Source: Roseateles puraquae
GTDB taxonomy: Bacteria > Pseudomonadota > Gammaproteobacteria > Burkholderiales > Burkholderiaceae_C
Length of the DNA: 64,000 nt
NCBI RefSeq assembly: GCF_002205845.1
Contig: NZ_NISI01000002.1
Span: forward strand, 310,001-374,000
Direction of reading: 5' to 3'
The notes beneath the pieces were generated by a model. It was not told the DNA's origin and searched no databases. It saw only the letters and a program-made list of their open reading frames with translations. A program made the translations under genes and the position numbers. Positions 61,295 to 64,000 of the stretch are shown here, one piece after another (the first letter of the stretch is position 1; the number at the start of each line of letters is the position of its first letter).

Positions 61295-62122
61295 ATGCAG
61301 ACCTTGAACGAACACCGCTGCTTTGGCGGCACCCAGCGCTTTCATCAGCATGACTCGGCCGAGATCGGCCTGCCGATGAAGTTCGCCCTCTTCACGCCGC
61401 CCGAGCCCCGGGCCTTGCTTGTCTTCCTTGCGGGCCTGACCTGCACCGAAGAGACCTTCACCATCAAGGCGGGCGCCCAGCGTCTGGCGGCTGAGCTGGG
61501 GCTGGCGCTGCTCATGCCCGACACCAGCCCGCGCGGCGCGCAGGTGCCGGGTGAGGGCGACAGCTGGGATTTCGGCGTCGGCGCAGGCTTCTACCTGGAC
61601 GCCGCACGCGAGCCCTGGGCCAAGCATTGGCGCATGGAAAGCTATCTGATGAAGGAGCTGCTGCCATGGGTGCAGCGCGAGACGGGGCTGGCACGCGTCG
61701 GCCTCTTCGGCCACTCGATGGGCGGGCATGGTGCGCTGACGCTGGCACTGCGCCACCCGGGGCGCTTTCAGTCGCTGTCGGCCTTTGCACCGATCGCCGC
61801 GCCGACACGCTGCCCCTGGGGCGAGAAGGCCTTCAGCGGCTATCTGGGTGACGACCGCAGCACCTGGGCCGCCCACGATGCAAGCGCGCTGATGGCCAAG
61901 CAGGCGGCAGCCCCCTACCCGGGCGGCATCCTCGTGGACCAGGGCCTGGCCGACAAGTTCCTCGCCGATCAGCTGCACCCCGAGGCCTATGAGGCCGCCT
62001 GCGCCGCGGTGGGCCAGCCGCTGACCCTGCGCCGCCACGCCGGCTACGACCACGGCTACTACTTCATCGCGAGCTTCATTGACGACCACTTGCGGCATCA
62101 CGCCCGCGAGCTGCTGGGCTAG
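61295..62122 (+). CDS. fghA: S-formylglutathione hydrolase
   Basis: This enzyme hydrolyses S-formylglutathione to formate in the glutathione pathway of formaldehyde removal. 275 residues from the ATG at 61295. Esterase-D-type alpha/beta hydrolase: '[20 protein letters not shown]', the nucleophile '[20 protein letters not shown]', '[17 protein letters not shown]' (acid) and '[19 protein letters not shown]' (His). Length matches the family (about 278). No formaldehyde dehydrogenase gene is next to it. Confidence 0.95.
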   Translation: MQTLNEHRCFGGTQRFHQHDSAEIGLPMKFALFTPPEPRALLVFLAGLTCTEETFTIKAGAQRLAAELGLALLMPDTSPRGAQVPGEGDSWDFGVGAGFYLDAAREPWAKHWRMESYLMKELLPWVQRETGLARVGLFGHSMGGHGALTLALRHPGRFQSLSAFAPIAAPTRCPWGEKAFSGYLGDDRSTWAAHDASALMAKQAAAPYPGGILVDQGLADKFLADQLHPEAYEAACAAVGQPLTLRRHAGYDHGYYFIASFIDDHLRHHARELLG

Positions 62123-62138
62123 GCCCGAGGCGGTTGCA

Positions 62139-62162
62139 ATTCATGTGGGAAGCCACATGAAT
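62139..62162. promoter_or_regulatory. Perfect inverted repeat upstream of dctA
   Basis: ATTCATGTGG (62139-62148) and CCACATGAAT (62153-62162) form a 10-bp perfect inverted repeat with a 4-base centre, 63 bp before the dctA start. There is no T-run, so an operator for dctA is more likely than a terminator for fghA. Confidence 0.5.
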
Positions 62163-62225
62163 CGTCGCGTCCCTCGCACCTAAGCTGCCGCGCTGGCCCC
62201 GCTCGAAGGGCCGCAGGAGACGCGC

Positions 62226-63578
62226 ATGTCAGCCACCCCCGCCGGGCGCCAGCCCCTTTACAAGTCGCTCTACGTCCAGGTCGTCACGGCCATCCTGATC
62301 GGCGTGCTGGTCGGCCACTTCTTCCCGCAGACGGGCGAGGCCCTCAAGCCGCTGGGCGATGGCTTCATCAAGCTGATCAAGATGATCATCGCGCCCATCA
62401 TCTTCTGCACGGTGGTGGTGGGTATCGCCGGCATGGAGGACATGAAGCGCGTCGGCAAGACCGGCGGCTATGCGCTGCTGTATTTCGAGATCGTCTCGAC
62501 GCTGGCGCTCATCGTGGGCCTCATCGTCGTCAACCTCGCACAGCCCGGCGCCGGCATGCATGTCGATCCGGCCACGCTCGACACCAAGGGCATCGCCGCC
62601 TACACCGGCCCCGGCAAGATGCAGGGCACGGTGGAGTTCCTGCTGGCCATCATCCCGAACTCGGTGGTGGATGCCTTCGCCAAGGGCGAGATGCTGCAGG
62701 TGCTGCTGTTCTCGGTGCTGTTCGGGTTTGCGCTGCACCGCTTCGGGGGCCGTGGCACGCTGGTGTTCGACGGCATCGAGAAGACCTCGCATGTGCTGTT
62801 CGCCATCGTCGGCATGATCATGAAGGTGGCCCCCATTGGTGCCTTCGGTGCGATGGCCTTCACCATCGGCAAGTACGGCGTGGGCTCGCTGGTGTCGCTG
62901 GCCAAGCTGATGGGCGCCTTCTACGCCACGTGCCTCATCTTCATCTTCCTGGTGCTGGGCACGGTCGCGCGGCTGCACGGCTTCTCGGTCTGGAAGTTCA
63001 TCAAGTACATCAAGGAAGAGCTGCTCATCGTGCTGGGCACCTCGTCCAGCGAGTCGGTGCTGCCGCGCATGATGGCCAAGCTGGAGAACCTGGGGGTGCG
63101 CAAGTCCACCGTCGGCCTGGTCATCCCGACGGGCTACTCCTTCAACCTCGACGGCACCTCCATCTACCTGACCATGGCGGCGGTCTTCATCGCCCAGGCC
63201 ACCGACACACCCATGACGCTGACCCAGCAGCTCACCCTGCTGGGTGTGTTGCTGCTGACGTCCAAGGGCGCCGCCGGTGTGACCGGCAGCGGTTTCATCG
63301 TGCTGGCGGCCACGCTGTCGGCCGTGGGCCATGTGCCGGTGGCGGGCCTGGCGCTCATCCTGGGCATCGACCGCTTCATGTCCGAGGCCCGGGCATTGAC
63401 CAACCTGGTCGGCAACGGCATTGCGACCGTCGTGGTGGGCAAGTGGACCGGCGACCTCGACACCGCCCGCCTGCACGCCGTGCTGGACCACGAGACCCCG
63501 GCCGAAGCCGACGCGCCCGAGGCGGTGCTGGACACCGTGGACCAGCACATGCCGGGAGCGCCCGCGCGTCGACCGTGA
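62226..63578 (+). CDS. dctA: C4-dicarboxylate transporter (DctA)
   Basis: DctA imports succinate, fumarate and malate with protons or sodium. 450 residues with AGGAGA before the ATG. DAACS-family blocks: '[20 protein letters not shown]', '[20 protein letters not shown]', '[19 protein letters not shown]' (the serine-rich re-entrant loop), '[20 protein letters not shown]' and '[20 protein letters not shown]' (cation site). Eight membrane helices. A palindrome upstream may bind its regulator; no dctBD genes are nearby. Confidence 0.96.
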   Translation: MSATPAGRQPLYKSLYVQVVTAILIGVLVGHFFPQTGEALKPLGDGFIKLIKMIIAPIIFCTVVVGIAGMEDMKRVGKTGGYALLYFEIVSTLALIVGLIVVNLAQPGAGMHVDPATLDTKGIAAYTGPGKMQGTVEFLLAIIPNSVVDAFAKGEMLQVLLFSVLFGFALHRFGGRGTLVFDGIEKTSHVLFAIVGMIMKVAPIGAFGAMAFTIGKYGVGSLVSLAKLMGAFYATCLIFIFLVLGTVARLHGFSVWKFIKYIKEELLIVLGTSSSESVLPRMMAKLENLGVRKSTVGLVIPTGYSFNLDGTSIYLTMAAVFIAQATDTPMTLTQQLTLLGVLLLTSKGAAGVTGSGFIVLAATLSAVGHVPVAGLALILGIDRFMSEARALTNLVGNGIATVVVGKWTGDLDTARLHAVLDHETPAEADAPEAVLDTVDQHMPGAPARRP

Positions 63579-63583
63579 AGCCT

Positions 63584-63600
63584 CGGGGGACAATCCCCCG
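63584..63600 (+). promoter_or_regulatory. Hairpin and -10-like hexamer touching the ABC-F start codon
   Basis: CGGGGGA (63584-63590) pairs with TCCCCCG (63594-63600), ending at the base before ATG. GACAAT (63589-63594) ends 6 nt before the start and could be a -10 element for a leaderless mRNA, in which case the hairpin is only in DNA. Confidence 0.4.
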
Positions 63601-64000
63601 ATGGCAGTCCTCTCCCTCACCAACGCTCATCTCGCCTTCGGCCACGTCGCCCTGCTGGATGGCGCCAACTTCGCCCTCGAAACCGGCGAGCGTGTCGGCC
63701 TCATCGGCCGCAACGGCACGGGCAAGTCCTCGCTGCTGAAGATCCTCGCCGGCCTCGAGAAGCTCGACGACGGCCTGCTGCAGCAGCAGCACGGCCTCAC
63801 CAACGTCTACGTGCCGCAGGAGCCGGAGCTGCGCGGTGACGCCACCATCTTCGACGTCGTCAGCGAGGGCGTGGCCGAGTCCAGGTCGCTGCGCGAGCGC
63901 TACGAGCGGCACGACGAGAACGACGACCTGGCCTGGGTGCAGGAGCGCATTGAGCACATCGGTGCCTGGAACTGGGAGCAGCGGGTCGACGAGACCCTGC
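63601..64000 (+). CDS. ABC-F family ATPase, 5' part (runs off window)
   Basis: The first 133 residues are visible and the frame is open at the window edge. Walker A is 'GLIGRNGTGKSSLLKILAG', preceded by 'LTNAHLAFGHVALLDGANFA', the usual start of ABC-F proteins such as Uup and EttA. 'VYVPQEPEL' is the Q-loop. The absence of membrane segments and the linker beginning fit the Uup/ABC-F group, which acts on ribosomes or branched DNA. The subfamily cannot be fixed from this part. Confidence 0.85.
   Translation, partial: MAVLSLTNAHLAFGHVALLDGANFALETGERVGLIGRNGTGKSSLLKILAGLEKLDDGLLQQQHGLTNVYVPQEPELRGDATIFDVVSEGVAESRSLRERYERHDENDDLAWVQERIEHIGAWNWEQRVDETL

Noticed and set aside
1..64000. CRISPR arrays, rRNA and tRNA genes
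   Set aside because: No regular spacer-repeat array and no recognisable rRNA or tRNA sequence was seen on either strand by eye; short tRNAs could still be missed without a covariance search.

Overview
The window is high-GC DNA from a Gram-negative bacterium, most likely a betaproteobacterium of the order Burkholderiales. This is inferred from gene content and codon use: a fused indolepyruvate:ferredoxin oxidoreductase divergent from an Lrp-type regulator, the Gcr 'recombinase' family, ApaG, a DUF2167 membrane protein, cytochrome b561 with two YceI proteins, and a tripartite RND pump. No rRNA, tRNA or CRISPR array was found.

Bases 1 to about 19,700 are accessory. They begin with the 3' part of an unrecognised gene, followed by a 771-residue protein with two complete cytosine-C5 DNA methyltransferase domains. 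Next comes a five-gene transposition module, TnsA/TnsB/TnsC plus two TniQ proteins (5135-10306), with the same gene order as Tn6022-type relatives of Tn7. Downstream lie likely cargo genes: an orphan VbhA-like antitoxin, an XRE regulator, a GIY-YIG protein, a Panacea-domain antitoxin overlapping a two-helix membrane protein (probable toxin-antitoxin pair), and an AT-richer gene for an exported 1084-residue coiled-coil protein whose ribosome binding site sits in a hairpin. The region ends in repeats resembling an insertion-sequence end and a scar that joins a chemotaxis-receptor fragment to a broken response regulator.

Bases 19,723-24,738 hold two divergent sets of exported proteins. One has a CsgG-like lipoprotein and a small secreted protein interrupted by an in-frame amber codon. 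The other is a translationally linked trio: a papain-family protease, an IPT-like protein and a lipoprotein. The first two members of the trio share a Pro-aliphatic-X-Trp-Gly motif with its Trp at residue 36 in both.

From 24,766 to the end the window is mostly chromosomal: DNA repair (tag), apaG, gcr, mltA, a HEPN/MNT pair, a cytochrome c, a flavoprotein, cyclic-di-GMP enzymes, methylglyoxal synthase, EamA exporters, lrp/iorAB, b561/YceI, chrA, an MFS transporter with a thioredoxin, an RND efflux operon, cca, fghA, dctA and the start of an ABC-F ATPase. Many genes overlap by ATGA, GTGA or TTGA. Several genes that lack a Shine-Dalgarno sequence have a -10-like hexamer ending 6-7 nt before the start codon, which suggests leaderless mRNAs.
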